A stretch of 64,000 nt of DNA from Hexactinellida sp. DTS-2022 (Eukaryota > Porifera > Hexactinellida): contig JAPNXP010000013.1 in the NCBI GenBank assembly GCA_028753945.1, positions 124,001 through 188,000 on the forward strand. Reading direction: 5' to 3'. Position 1 is the stretch's first letter. Every line of letters begins with the position of its first letter. This document shows positions 10,335 through 20,254 of the stretch, piece by piece. Made by a program: the position numbers and the translations under genes. The notes below the pieces were generated by a model. That model saw only the letters and a program-made list of their open reading frames with translations. It had not been told where the DNA came from and did not search any database.

Positions 10335-10479
10335 ACATTGGGTACGAAATTATGTTGGGTACGAAATTATTTTGGGTACGAAATTATGTTGGGTACGAAA
10401 TTGTGTTAGGTACGAAATTGCAATTTAGTGCGAAATGGCAGGAGTACGAAATTGTTTAGTAGCGAAATGACTTGTATTC
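10335..10479. repeat. MULE right terminal inverted repeat with subterminal tandem units
   Basis: Units of TGGGTACGAAATTATGT type repeat four to five times, then become irregular (AGTGCGAAATGGCAGG) towards the end at 10479. They are the inverted counterparts of the left-end units. Codons 297 onward of the present PP2A copy 2 frame are read from this repeat. Confidence 0.85.
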
Positions 10480-11365
10480 CTTTGCTCCTGGGGGCTGGAA
10501 TGAACTGTATGATCTTGTAATTGAGTTGTTCGTCTAATTCCATGAAGGCAGCTTGGTTGCCACAGCGGTAACAATAGTTGGGCGCACTGAATATGGTAAT
10601 CAGCTGTTTCTCATGATCCCAGTTGTACCCCTCCATGATCATCTGATGAGCGCGGGATATGAGAGTCAAGTTGTTCCTGTGAAGGAATTCCTCAGTAATG
10701 TCCTGGCCAAATGTATAACTAGCAGTTGCACGGGATATGCCCCACCCACACTGGTCTTCTGGGTCGCTCCAGAGGAGGTCGCACATGGGACCCTCGTGAG
10801 GCACCTCTTGCAGACGGTCCAGGCTACGAATGTGGTCCAGAGTGTCGATAGAGGGGGAGAGACCCCCGTGCAGACAGAATATCTGACTCTCCACCAGAGC
10901 CGTCAGAGGCAGGTAGTCGAACAGATCTGTGAAATACTTCCACACATTCGGGTTTCCGTACTTCCTGAGACACTCGTCATAGAACCCATACACCTGGGTT
11001 ATCTGACGGGACTCGTGGTTCCCTCGCAGAAGGGTGACCCGGTGAGGGAATCTGGTCTTCAGAGAAACCAGCAGACTGGCAGTCTCCACCGAGTAGTAGC
11101 CGCGATCCACGTAGTCCCCCATGAAGAGGTAGTTTGTGTTGGGACTGTCCCCCCCTATGCGGAACAGCTCCATCAGGTCGTAGAACTGTCCGTGCACATC
11201 TCCACACACCGTCACGGGACACTTGAGCTCCTGCACTGTGGACTCTTTGGAGAGAATCTCCTTTGCCTTCTCGCAGAGGGTTTTGACATTTTTCTCTTCA
11301 AAAGGCTGGCACTTAGATAGCTTTTCTATCCATGCATCCAAAATAGATACACTAATGTCGGCCAT
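10406..11365 (-). CDS. PP2A catalytic subunit, copy 2, C-terminus replaced by transposon-derived residues
   Basis: The frame opens at an ATG (11365, [16 protein letters not shown]) and carries all PPP catalytic motifs ([38 protein letters not shown]). It matches PP2A up to APRSK. After that the MULE end begins, and the frame reads 24 foreign residues ([16 protein letters not shown] and on) to a stop at 10406, for 319 residues in total. The native tail ending in Tyr-Phe-Leu is 2.8 kb away at 7668-7717. If made, the protein should keep a catalytic core but lack the carboxyl-methylated leucine needed for normal B-subunit assembly (known for PP2A). The last third before the insertion differs from copy 1 ([28 protein letters not shown]), so the copy had already diverged there. 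Loss of a polyadenylation signal is likely but cannot be judged. Confidence 0.88.
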   Translation of the reverse strand: MADISVSILDAWIEKLSKCQPFEEKNVKTLCEKAKEILSKESTVQELKCPVTVCGDVHGQFYDLMELFRIGGDSPNTNYLFMGDYVDRGYYSVETASLLVSLKTRFPHRVTLLRGNHESRQITQVYGFYDECLRKYGNPNVWKYFTDLFDYLPLTALVESQIFCLHGGLSPSIDTLDHIRSLDRLQEVPHEGPMCDLLWSDPEDQCGWGISRATASYTFGQDITEEFLHRNNLTLISRAHQMIMEGYNWDHEKQLITIFSAPNYCYRCGNQAAFMELDEQLNYKIIQFIPAPRSKGIQVISLLNNFVLLPFRTKLQFRT

Positions 11366-11403
11366 TTTGGTTCTAAAGCACAGTATTTACTATTTAGCAT
11401 ACA

Positions 11404-11455
11404 ACATGTAGCCTGTGCATGTTGTATGTACATGTAGCCTGTGCATTGTTGTATG
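11404..11455. repeat. Two tandem copies of a 26-27 bp unit
   Basis: The unit ACATGTAGCCTGTGCATG, continuing to TTGTATG, is present twice head to tail between ALG6 and PP2A copy 2. Each copy contains the partly palindromic string ACATGT. No gene is affected. Confidence 0.8.
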
Positions 11456-11509
11456 AACCATTTTTTATGAAATCACAGAATTATTGCAAATATACCGAAT
11501 CTAAATGTA

Positions 11510-12964
11510 TTAATCCTTCTTTATGGGTTTGATAAGCAGACATCCCCTTTCGTCAATAAACTTTCTTTTGTGAGAAGTGAACTGTAGATAATGAAAATAG
11601 TATAAAAAGCCGCTAAAGTGAGCGCAGGAATACACAGCGTTGAGGACAGGCCACAAGTCCGGTTTGTTGGAAGGAGGCGTAAACACGAACGGGAGAATAG
11701 AGAGGCAAAAGCAGCCGAGGAGACTCAGTCTCTGTGCGTACTTGAAACGCTGCGAAACTACTTGTGTTCTGAAGGGGATTTCAGAGCAGAGCTTATAGAA
11801 CATAACTGTCATAGCAACAGCAGGTATTATGCTGCCTTCTCGCTGCAAAAGTGGGAACAAACTGAAAGAAGCGATTGCTATAAACCAGTTCATAACGAAG
11901 GGATAGAAAGGAAGCAGGAATACAGCTGGTAGCACTGCCAGTAAGATTGATTTCTCGTGCACATGGAAAGAAAACAAGAAGAAAGCCAGAGACGAATTGG
12001 CAAGGGAGATAAGCAAGTTGTGAATCGTTGGTCTTCTGACGAGATGGAGAGATGAGGGCAGCAGCGCTATCCCAGTTGAGGCCAAACAGAGGTACACGAG
12101 GTGCTTCTGAGGAACAAGCCTTCTAACTTTAACCAAAATCTCCAGCACACACCAAATGCTCGCTACCTTGTCTTCAAAAAGCCCACGCTCGAAGGGGAAT
12201 ATGCGGCTCAAAACCTGCAAAACACTCGAAGTGGTAGAAAGGAATGGGAACCAAATAACAGCGAAGGTAGCTACCACTGAGATGGCGTACAAGAGGAGCA
12301 GGGAATAGCGGGTTTTGAGCGCTTTCCCTAAAAGGTAACAGAAAAATGGGAGAGCGTGGTACAGCTCCATTTGCTTGTAATTTAGAGACGCTGCAAATAG
12401 CACACACCCAGTGGCATCATAGTCATTTGCTAGCATAGTGTAGGCTAGCAAGGCCAGTCCTAAACTGACTGTATTGAATTGGAAGTGACAGTAATCGATG
12501 AGCAGAATGGGAGACGGCAGCAGGAGGAGAGCGAGGAAGAGAGACCTGCGAAGGGAGGGGAATGACGAGAGAAAAGTTCTAACATAGAGCAGCGTAGCGG
12601 GAAAGTATATTAACAAGTCTGATATAAGAACAGTCCCACGCATGAACAGTTTCAAGTTGTAGCTCTCAAAACCACGAGAGGAGTTGAAGGCTACGAACCT
12701 AGGATCGATTATGTTAGCCACAGCCCCACACACATAACTATGGTAGGCAGTGAGAGGGGGGTAGTCCAGGCCCCAGTAGAGCAGGTTGTTCTCTGTCGAG
12801 TTGGCGTACCAGAGGGAGGGAGGGAGGTGGTAGCAGATCTCCATCCAGTGACGCTGCGCCTCAAAGTCCCCAAACATGGGCGGGGTTGATTCTCCCGAAT
12901 ACTTCCACAATGAGAGACACCAACGGACCAAAATCGCGAATGTTATCGCAGGTAATACATACAT
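11510..12964 (-). CDS. ALG6: Dolichyl-P-Glc:Man9GlcNAc2-PP-dolichol alpha-1,3-glucosyltransferase
   Basis: Single exon, 484 residues (human ALG6 507). The diagnostic lumenal segment is nearly unchanged: STPPMFGDFEAQRHWMEI, LPPSLWYANSTENNLLYWG, LDYPPLTAYHSYVCG and SRGFESYNLKLFMRGTVLISDLLIYFPA. Further on are INYKQMELYHALPFF-like (here LNYKQMELYHALPFFCYLLG) and FSFHVHEKSILL motifs of the ALG6/ALG8 family. These, with about eleven hydrophobic segments, support ALG6 rather than ALG8. The enzyme adds the first glucose to the lipid-linked oligosaccharide in the ER lumen before N-glycosylation. The C-terminus is lysine-rich (KPIKKD). It lies 133 bp from TYW1 on the same strand. Confidence 0.92.
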   Translation of the reverse strand: MYVLPAITFAILVRWCLSLWKYSGESTPPMFGDFEAQRHWMEICYHLPPSLWYANSTENNLLYWGLDYPPLTAYHSYVCGAVANIIDPRFVAFNSSRGFESYNLKLFMRGTVLISDLLIYFPATLLYVRTFLSSFPSLRRSLFLALLLLPSPILLIDYCHFQFNTVSLGLALLAYTMLANDYDATGCVLFAASLNYKQMELYHALPFFCYLLGKALKTRYSLLLLYAISVVATFAVIWFPFLSTTSSVLQVLSRIFPFERGLFEDKVASIWCVLEILVKVRRLVPQKHLVYLCLASTGIALLPSSLHLVRRPTIHNLLISLANSSLAFFLFSFHVHEKSILLAVLPAVFLLPFYPFVMNWFIAIASFSLFPLLQREGSIIPAVAMTVMFYKLCSEIPFRTQVVSQRFKYAQRLSLLGCFCLSILPFVFTPPSNKPDLWPVLNAVYSCAHFSGFLYYFHYLQFTSHKRKFIDERGCLLIKPIKKD

Positions 12965-13097
12965 TGATAGAACTACAAAGTAGAAATAAGTAAGAATTTT
13001 AATAAAGTATAAACTGACTGTAGCTATCTATAGAAGGGGAAATAAATTCAAGAAAAGTTGAGGGTCTAAGAAATGAATCAAGTTACTCGTAGGATAA

Positions 13098-15116
13098 TTA
13101 ACACCCCGAGTTATCCTTGTTCTTATGCCTCTTCTTACTCACCCGCTGCTCTTCGGGGTCGAAGCCTCTCTTCTCGCTACCGAACACTGCCCAAGCCGGC
13201 GTCACGTTCAGGTAGTCCATCGAAGTGAAGTAGGTGTTCTTATCATCGACTTCGTAAGTACTAACCAAGTCGAGAAATGTGTCATAATCTATCCAAGTGC
13301 ACCATTTCCCTTCTATAAAAAACTTCCTATGCGCTATGAGGATACAATTGGAATGCTCGTGTTCACAAGCCAGGTCGTATTCAGGCAGGTAGTCAGCTAA
13401 CAAGCGACTGAACCCAATGACCTCTTCATGCCAAGGAACGTTCTGCATTGTCAAGCTACTCGCGTCAGAGGTGCCACAGAAAGTGACTCCTTTCACTTCA
13501 ATGAAGTCCGGCTTCCCCAGCGACACGAGCCTAGCGTAGCCTTGAATTTCATCCGAGTTCCATTCCTTTACCAGCGTCAGTCGGTACACAGTTCTCTGTC
13601 CCTTGTCCGAGAGCGCTCTCAGGCTATCTACGAAGCGGGGCCAGAAGTCGCGAAAAAGCGGACGATCGATCAGCTTGAGGCTCTCTTCGCTCGCGGCATC
13701 GACACTCACGTAGAGCTGTGTCACCGGCACCAAGCTCTTGATGAGGTCAGGGAACTGAGCGTTAGTAACCAGGAAGGAGGAGATCCTCCGCTCATGCAGC
13801 ATAGAAATGAAAGCGTTTATTTCCGGATACATGATGGGTTCTCCTACCAGAGACAGTGCGCAGTGCCTGATGGCCATCGCCTCTGCGTACCTGTCCGGCT
13901 TAACGCCTGGCACCCCCTTGTACTGGTTAATCAGCTTGTGGTGGCTCTCTATAGCCCCGTCAATAACCTGCCCAGGCGGGTCCATCAGCCACTTCCACTC
14001 AGTTCCAACTGGGTTCGTGTGGTGGCGCCAGCAGAACACGCACTTGTTGGCGCAGGCGAGTGACGGGGTCGTCTCCATGCACCTGTGGCTCTCAATGCCG
14101 TAGAAAGTGTGTTTATAGCAGCCGCCCCGCCCACGCAGCATGCTCTTGGTCCAGCGACACAGCTTAACTCCCGAGTGCGAGCCTATCAACTTGTAGCCCT
14201 GCTTGGTGAGGCTCTGTCGTAACAGCGGCGTCAACATGGACCTCGGCTCTTTCGAAGCCGGCTTAGATTTAGATTTTATAGAACTCTCAATGCCGTTTCC
14301 CATATCCTCCACGTCGGCTATCTCCAGCTCGGAATCGCTGCTGCTGTCGGATAGCGCTTCGCTCTCGGGGACCTGGGGAGGCTTGGCGGGCTTCGTAGCC
14401 AGCTTAGACTCGAACACGCTCTCGTCGAACCCTTCCAGGACTGTGGACTCCGCGTTAAGCAGGGGCTTACAGGCCCGCAGCAGCTGGGTGGCCCAAGCAC
14501 TGAAGTCCCCTTCCACACCTCCGTGCTTACTCGCATTCACATCCTGGTCCCCCGTCGTGAAGGGCAGCAGCCGCTTGCCAGCGAGAGAGGCGAGCCACTC
14601 GTCCGTCTGTCTGCCTGCCACACAGAACCTATCTGCCCCGTACACAGAGTGTCCGATGCCGAACACGGCGTAGTGCAAATGCTGTAGGAGAGTCTTGGAC
14701 ACACGGTGGTCCTGGCTGGCGTCCTGTAGCCAGGTCCAGAACCACTTCACACTCTCAGGAGGCAGCCCCTCCTCGTACGTGGACATTATAATCACCAACA
14801 GAGATTCCTCTGAGACACACTGGGATAGGAAGTCGTCTGGGTCGGGACAGTCCTTGCTGGAGAGAGAGGATACTCTGTGTGAGATGTTATCTCTCTTGCA
14901 GAGAGCGGCCAGTCGGTCTGCTAGCGCTCTGCTGGTACCAGTTTGTGTCCCGTAGCTAATCACCAGAGTGCGGGGGGTGGTGGGAGCTGCGGGCTGGTCT
15001 GTGGCAGCAATGGAGTCTCTGATGGACTTCACGAAAATAAAAACAAGAATCATTGTCGCAATAAATGCCATAGCATAAGGCAGGAAGGCCGGATGGAAGA
15101 GTAGCTTCTCGATCAT
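13098..15116 (-). CDS. TYW1: tRNA 4-demethylwyosine synthase
   Basis: Single exon, 672 residues (human 732). A membrane helix lies at about 12-30. It is followed by a flavodoxin-like domain (LVISYGTQTGTSRALADRLA, about 51-70, through FGIGHSVYGADRFCVAGRQTDEWL). An acidic linker comes at about 250-290, then the radical-SAM domain with cluster cysteines C355, C359 and C362 (CANKCVFCWRHH). The C-terminal region has ITRIP-like TYW1 motifs such as FLVTNAQFPD, VSVDAASEESLKLIDRPLF and FIEVKGVTFCG. TYW1 builds the tricyclic base of wyosine at position 37 of tRNA-Phe from N1-methylguanosine and pyruvate. The N-terminal anchor suggests attachment to the ER face. No intron in a gene that is intron-rich in vertebrates. 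Confidence 0.95.
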   Translation of the reverse strand: MIEKLLFHPAFLPYAMAFIATMILVFIFVKSIRDSIAATDQPAAPTTPRTLVISYGTQTGTSRALADRLAALCKRDNISHRVSSLSSKDCPDPDDFLSQCVSEESLLVIIMSTYEEGLPPESVKWFWTWLQDASQDHRVSKTLLQHLHYAVFGIGHSVYGADRFCVAGRQTDEWLASLAGKRLLPFTTGDQDVNASKHGGVEGDFSAWATQLLRACKPLLNAESTVLEGFDESVFESKLATKPAKPPQVPESEALSDSSSDSELEIADVEDMGNGIESSIKSKSKPASKEPRSMLTPLLRQSLTKQGYKLIGSHSGVKLCRWTKSMLRGRGGCYKHTFYGIESHRCMETTPSLACANKCVFCWRHHTNPVGTEWKWLMDPPGQVIDGAIESHHKLINQYKGVPGVKPDRYAEAMAIRHCALSLVGEPIMYPEINAFISMLHERRISSFLVTNAQFPDLIKSLVPVTQLYVSVDAASEESLKLIDRPLFRDFWPRFVDSLRALSDKGQRTVYRLTLVKEWNSDEIQGYARLVSLGKPDFIEVKGVTFCGTSDASSLTMQNVPWHEEVIGFSRLLADYLPEYDLACEHEHSNCILIAHRKFFIEGKWCTWIDYDTFLDLVSTYEVDDKNTYFTSMDYLNVTPAWAVFGSEKRGFDPEEQRVSKKRHKNKDNSGC

Positions 15117-15282
15117 TTCTAATCTCTCCTAAATGGATATCAATGAGCACTGAGGTAACTGGAATGCGACAATAAAGTTATCATACATAAGTTTCTTTAA
15201 AATCTCAAAGAACAAGGTCAATTATATTAACGTAAGTGAAATGTATACGTGGATGGTCCAGTAATTCATCAGTTTGTTAAAA

Positions 15283-18200
15283 TTAATTTTTATGAGACAG
15301 TTTAAGGTTGACCTGGCCGTTTTCGCGCAATGACTGAAGCAGAACAGCAATGTTAGACGCTTTGATTTTGTTAAAGATGAGAGATAGCTCCTTCAGGTGT
15401 TGCAGCCTTCCGATAGCCTGTGACAAGAGGAGGAACTCCCTGCACTCCTCTAGGCCACATGACTCTAGTTTGAGACTCTGTAGACTGGGCGTGTGCGCTA
15501 GGAACTGAGAGAGGGCCCTGCCCCCGTCTCCGCAGAGGAAGTTAAAGCTCAAATCCAGCTGCAGCAGGCCCCGCAGCGGCTCCCTGACAGCCCCCTGCTG
15601 AGTTACTATCTGCGTGAGGAGAGCGGTCACGCCCCGACAGGAGATGTTACAGCAGCTCAGAGACAGACTCTGCAGTGCGGTCAGGTTGCAGAGAGAACAG
15701 GCCAGCACTTTAATAGCCTCGTCCCCTACCATGTTGCTGCTGAGGTCTAACCTGGTTAGATGGCACTGAGCAGAGATGCATCTGAAGAGGTGAGACAGCT
15801 CAGCTGAAGGGAGCATTTTGTTAGACAGATTCAGTTCGTTCTCAACAGCCAGCTCTGGGAGCAGGGCCACTAACGGCTCGCATACAGTCACTCCGTGCGT
15901 AGTGCAGTACTGCTTGTACCGGTCTCGGAGAGAGGGCAGGTCCCAGCTCTCGACGCGCCCCATAATCTCCTCCTCGTTAGAGAGGATATCCGATATCCTG
16001 TCCATCGGCATCAGCAGAGCCCCGGACCTGTCCGTGAGCTGCAGCAGCGGGTATATGCCGCGCAGCGAGCAGTAGCGCTTGCTGGCCTCTTCGCACAGCC
16101 ACGAGATAGTCTGTCCGTCCTGACAGGGGATCTTTATCTGGTCGCTCTCGATGGTGACCTTAACCCGCTTCACGTCCTGAAACAGCTTAACCTCCGACAA
16201 GCGAGCGGACACATTGCTGGCAGACAAGCGATCGGGTGAGTGGGCGAGTTCGTACTCCTGCACAGGGACAGATGGGACGGGCTGATTAGCCACACAAGCG
16301 CCGAAGAACGCAAACGAGTCGGAACTGAGAGTATCCTCTAAGGAGAGTAGGCTCGTGTTAGAGTCCACAACAGGGGTAGATGATAGCTTCAGCTTCTTAA
16401 CACTCGGTATAGCAGACTTCCTGCGTTTGTGCTTAGACTGTTTCTTAGCTCTGTGGGAGGGTCTAATCGGAGACTTTAGTAGGTACGGCTCTAGTTTCTC
16501 TGGCGATGAGCGGGGTCTAGATTTGAATCTGGGAGACATTCTAACTCGCTTATTCTTGTACCCCATGTCCTCTACTAGCCAGGCCTGGGAGCTGACAGGA
16601 CTGCTGCACTCGGGCACCAAGGGGGGAGGGGAGTCTAGCACGGGGGTCCGCTTCTTATGGAGGGGAATAAAGCCTACGCGTATCGGCTTAGAGCTATAAT
16701 TATTCGCGGGACACGATGACAAGAGCTCCAGTATCTTCTTATTGATTCCCTGTTGCTCTAGTGAACAGTCCTTATCCCCTACAACAGTCCTGGCGATGTC
16801 CACAGCTGATTCGTTGCTCTTGTTCTTCAGGAAAGGATCGGCTCCGAACTCTACCAGCAGCTTTACGCAGCTGTAGTGCCCGTTCTCCACGGCGTCGTGT
16901 AGCGGGGTTATCCCCTGGCAGTGCTGCCCCCCGGGGTCGTTAACGCTAGCGCCGTACTCCAGCAGCACAAGCGCCATGTCCGTGTTACCGAAGTTACACG
17001 CCTCGTGGAGAGGAGTCCACCCGCAGTTGTCACGCGTGTTCACCAGTGCCCCCTGTTTAAGCAGGATCCTAGCCATGTCCGTTCTCCCTACAGGCAGTGG
17101 TTAATAGCTACGCCCATAGTTAGCTGTATGCTACCTTGTATTGCGGCTTCCTGAAGCTTAGTCTCTCCCTTGGCATTGACTCTATCTACCTGTGTGTTCC
17201 TAGCACGTCTGACGCAGGAAACTGGCGTGGTGCCCTCCTGCAGTTCCTCCAACTCCGCCTCGGATATATCCGACTCGCTGAGGACGAACTTTTGCACCTC
17301 GTCCTCTTCGTCCCCGCTGTCACAGCTGTCAGAGAGCTCTGGCGATAGGTCTTCAATCGCCATCTTAGCAAGTCGCCCTTGCTCCTCTCTTCCTATCACA
17401 CATATAACACACATAGCGTAGCTAATGCTGTATTACCTTCTCTGTCGTATAGCCGGAGCAGGCTCTTCCACACTGCGAGCAGAGGTCTCGTGTCCCCCAG
17501 CTGCTCTCCCTCTAGCCTGGCTCTGTCATACACCTCGTTAACCGCCGCGTAGCCGTGTCCAGCCTCATAGTGCGCATCCCCCAGCACCCTCAGTCTCTTG
17601 CAGTTGTTCCTGTACTCCTCACTAGAATGCTCCAGTTCCAATTCGTAGTACACAATAGCGTTCTCGTAGTCCCTCAGGTCGGCATACGTGACGGCTATGG
17701 AGCAGCATATCTCTGCGCCCTTACCGTATCCACTGGTCTCTGCTAGCGCCAGCTCTTCCTTATAGAAGTTAACTCCCACCGTATACAGCTCTAGCTTACA
17801 GGCAGTGTCCCCCAGCCTCTCCAGGAGCTCTATCTGCCGCTTATAATCCTCCTTATGCAGCCCCCTGCGCATCTCCAGACACTCTAGCAGAGAGCTCATC
17901 TGCATGTAGCGCGTCTGGAGTGTGGCTTCCTCCTCCTCGCTCATCCCGCCGATCTTAAGCGCGCTTTTCCACGCCTGCTTTGCGGCACTGAAGTCTCTCA
18001 GAACGGCAAACACGCCCCCCATCTGCTCGAGCGCGTGGCTCCGCATGGGCTTATCGCCGTCCTTCTCCGCCTGTCTCAGGGCCAGGTTAAACTGCCGCAG
18101 CGCTTCGTTGTACTCCCTACAGGCCAGGTGTATGGAGCCGAGGGAGAGGTAGAAGTTAGCGCAGCAGAAGTCGTGGCTCTTGGAGAGCAGAATAGCCTTC

Positions 18201-18775
18201 TGACTGTACTGCTTCGCCAGAGGTAGGTTCTCTCGCTGCTCGTAGTAGTTCGAGAGGTTCGAGTAGAGCCTGGCTTTCATTTCGAGAACAACTTTCTCAC
18301 TCGCGCCTTTGCCCGCTTGCAGTTTGTCGCAGCACTTGAGGGACTCCAGTATCGCGTCCTTAGAGAGCTCAAGCTGTCTAGCGGAATCGGGCTCGGGGAG
18401 AGAGAGAGCGTAGAAATAACAGTTGCGCCCTATGGTCGCTAGAGCTCGCTGCTCCTCCAGCAGATTCCCGAGACTCTTTGCTATTCTGAGATACAGCTTG
18501 TGGTGTCTCAGTCCCTCCTCGTACTGCCCCATCTCCGACTTGCACTCCCCCACTCTGCGGTTAGCAATGGCCACCCCCAGTCGGTCTCCGATGGAGTCGC
18601 AGAGCTGCAGCTCGGTCTCGTGCTCCCTGAGAGCCCCCCTCGGGTCCCCCTCCCTCTTGAGCATCTCTCCCAGCACGTTGCAGTACTTAGCCTCCTCCGA
18701 GACACACCCTCTCTTCTGGGCATGCTCCTTAGCCCTCAGCAGCTTTCGCACCTCAGGCTTAACATATTTTGACAT
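15283..18775 (-). CDS. TONSL: Tonsoku-like DNA repair protein, three exons with 44-47 bp introns
   Basis: Exons 18775-17437, 17392-17135 and 17087-15283 (introns of 44 and 47 bp, both phase 1) give 1,133 residues (human 1,378). Exon 1 is a TPR solenoid (ANRRVGECKSEMGQYEEGLRHHK; YYEQRENLPLAKQYSQKAI; LGSIHLACREYNEALRQF). An acidic patch (CDSGDEEDEVQ; SESDISEAELEELQEG) follows, then ankyrin repeats starting GETKLQEAAIQ and continuing across intron 2. DNCGWTPLHEACNFGN keeps the Asp, Trp, Glu and Asn used by human TONSL to read histone H4 tails unmethylated at Lys20. A ubiquitin-like stretch (VKRVKVTIESDQIKIPCQDG) and C-terminal leucine-rich repeats (LTRLDLSSNMVGDEAIKVLA) complete the TONSL order. 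With MMS22L it loads RAD51 at broken forks (family knowledge). Confidence 0.93.
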
Positions 18776-18902
18776 TATTCAGTCGACACACCTAATTCAA
18801 AAGAATTGGACAGGGTTAACTGTTCATTTGTTAAAAAATTTGACTAATTCACAATACTTTCATACTATATTCTCTATAATTTAGCATAAAGCGTTTACTA
18901 GG

Positions 18903-19454
18903 CTACTCCCTGTGTATCAACACGTAGAGACCCAGCAAACACAGCACACCGTACTTGAGCTGTGGATAGTCATTCATCAAAATGGTAACCATGCCTATGT
19001 ACGGAACAAAACCCTTAGCTCTCCCGATGACGTCAGAGCGCTCCAGCCACATCTGACCCGGGGAATACAGGGACCTGTCATCAACCGCGTTGTTGTCTCC
19101 TTTCGTTAGGAACTTGATCTTACCGTTCTTAGAGCGGTGGAGCTTTATAGTTCGGTGCACGATAGGGATGTCCCTGTCCTTAATCTTGAACACTACAATG
19201 TCCCCTACCTGGATGGGTTCGTGCTGCTTGTCAGTGAGAATAAGCAGGTCTCCGCGGAAAAATGCCGGTTCCATACTCCCGCTGAGCACTACCACTATTG
19301 GAGACTCGGAACCCGTCATTAGCATCAGGGACTTCCATATCATAAGGGCGCTGCTCACAATGAGACAGAAGTTAAGTATCTGCATAATCAGCTGTCTCCG
19401 GTCCATCCTGCGAACCTCGTCTAAGCTAAACATGCTGCTAACACTAGCCCCCAT
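18903..19454 (-). CDS. SEC11: Signal peptidase complex catalytic subunit
   Basis: Single exon, 183 residues (human SEC11A 179). A membrane anchor lies at about residues 24-46. Catalytic serine 60 is in [13 protein letters not shown], histidine 100 in IPIVHRTI, and the aspartates in [13 protein letters not shown] (about 120-126). The Ser-His-Asp arrangement is that of ER-type signal peptidases rather than the bacterial Ser-Lys type. A C-terminal hydrophobic segment ([13 protein letters not shown]) matches SEC11A/C. It cleaves signal peptides in the ER. The start lies 116 bp from the stop of the upstream C18orf21-like gene, and the stop lies 127 bp from TONSL. Confidence 0.94.
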   Translation of the reverse strand: MGASVSSMFSLDEVRRMDRRQLIMQILNFCLIVSSALMIWKSLMLMTGSESPIVVVLSGSMEPAFFRGDLLILTDKQHEPIQVGDIVVFKIKDRDIPIVHRTIKLHRSKNGKIKFLTKGDNNAVDDRSLYSPGQMWLERSDVIGRAKGFVPYIGMVTILMNDYPQLKYGVLCLLGLYVLIHRE

Positions 19455-19570
19455 CTTATAGGGACAATAGGGACATTAGTACGAAATGCTTATAGTTTGT
19501 ATACGAACGTGTTATTAGCAAATTGGGAAGAAACATAATTAAATACCTCCATATTGTTTCATAAACCAGA

Positions 19571-20167
19571 TCAATCAATTTTAACGTCACAGTCAATTAG
19601 AAAATCCTTCAGTGTTTTAGGTTTTGGCATTAGAGACTGCAAATTCTGTTTTTCAAGCAATTTTTTTTTAGTTTTCTCCATCTTTGCATTCTTAGCCCTT
19701 TTCTTTCGCGAAACCTTTGTTTTAAACTTATCACCTAAACTTAGTTTCGAGAACTTTCCTCTGACTTTCCCCTTTCTCCGCCGGCTGCTCTTGGGAGCTA
19801 ACCTCTGTGAAAAGTCTACGAATATAACATTGCATTTCCTGCAGCGTATGGTCCAGTAGGCCCGGGCACGCTTCCCGAACACAATATGCTTATTCCCGTA
19901 CCCGCTCACAGACTGGATTATGAGACTCCTCTGTAGGACTCTAAGCTGCTTTGAGCTCCTGCTCCTAACAGAGCAGTTAACGCCTATAACAAACGACACG
20001 TAGCAATTCGGGCAGTGCGTCTTACAACGGCCCTGGGTATAGCTAGCCGTGTCTAGTATCAACTCACAGTCTAGGTTCAAGTGACGGGAGAGTACAGGGA
20101 TAGAGTCCTCGTAGAGAGAGGATAGCTCAGATAGAAAGCGGATAGTTAGAGCTTCTGAAGAGTCCAT
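19571..20167 (-). CDS. C18orf21/UPF0711-like zinc-ribbon protein, possible RNase MRP subunit (RMP24)
   Basis: 198 residues, single exon. An N-terminal helical region is followed by a split zinc ribbon: CPNC (THCPNCYVSF) and CRKC (WTIRCRKCNVIF) about 65 residues apart, with basic residues between. A lysine/arginine-rich stretch follows (RRRKGKVRGKF; KVSRKKRAKNAK), and a short conserved end KTLKDFLIDCD. Spacing of the CxxC pairs, the basic tail and the terminal DF(L) motif agree with remembered C18orf21 sequences, described as an RNase MRP-specific subunit related to Rpp21. Rpp21/Rpr2 itself is an alternative. It sits 87 bp from ELP4, another tRNA-related gene, which may be coincidence. Confidence 0.6.
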   Translation of the reverse strand: MDSSEALTIRFLSELSSLYEDSIPVLSRHLNLDCELILDTASYTQGRCKTHCPNCYVSFVIGVNCSVRSRSSKQLRVLQRSLIIQSVSGYGNKHIVFGKRARAYWTIRCRKCNVIFVDFSQRLAPKSSRRRKGKVRGKFSKLSLGDKFKTKVSRKKRAKNAKMEKTKKKLLEKQNLQSLMPKPKTLKDFLIDCDVKID

Positions 20168-20254
20168 TAATTGTATGTGTAAACTAATTCATCACATCCC
20201 AAGAGAGACTGTAATAGCATATAGGTTTGATAGAATAATATATAGAAAGAAAGA

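Larger units (their letters stand above)
7718..10479 (-). mobile_element. Complete Mutator-like (MULE) DNA transposon, 2,762 bp
   Basis: The element is bounded by a perfect 9-bp duplication CTTTGCTCC. Its ends are inverted repeats: GGGTATAGGTCACTTCGT at the left, and GAATACAAGTCATTTCGC when the right end is read on the opposite strand. The mismatches in the first 17 positions are all transitions. Inside each end are arrays of TTCGTACCCAA-type units in opposite orientation. A four-exon transposase gene with no frameshift or premature stop fills the centre. Intact ends, duplication and gene together indicate a recent insertion. It interrupts the last codons of PP2A catalytic copy 2. Confidence 0.92.

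Noticed and set aside
7726-10470. Element borders at the conserved GTCAYTTCG strings
   Set aside because: Flanking bases there do not form a duplication. Moving the borders to 7718 and 10479 gives a perfect 9-bp duplication and longer matching ends.
13428-14063. 211-codon plus-strand frame opposite TYW1
   Set aside because: Antisense shadow; TYW1 on the other strand has full motif support.
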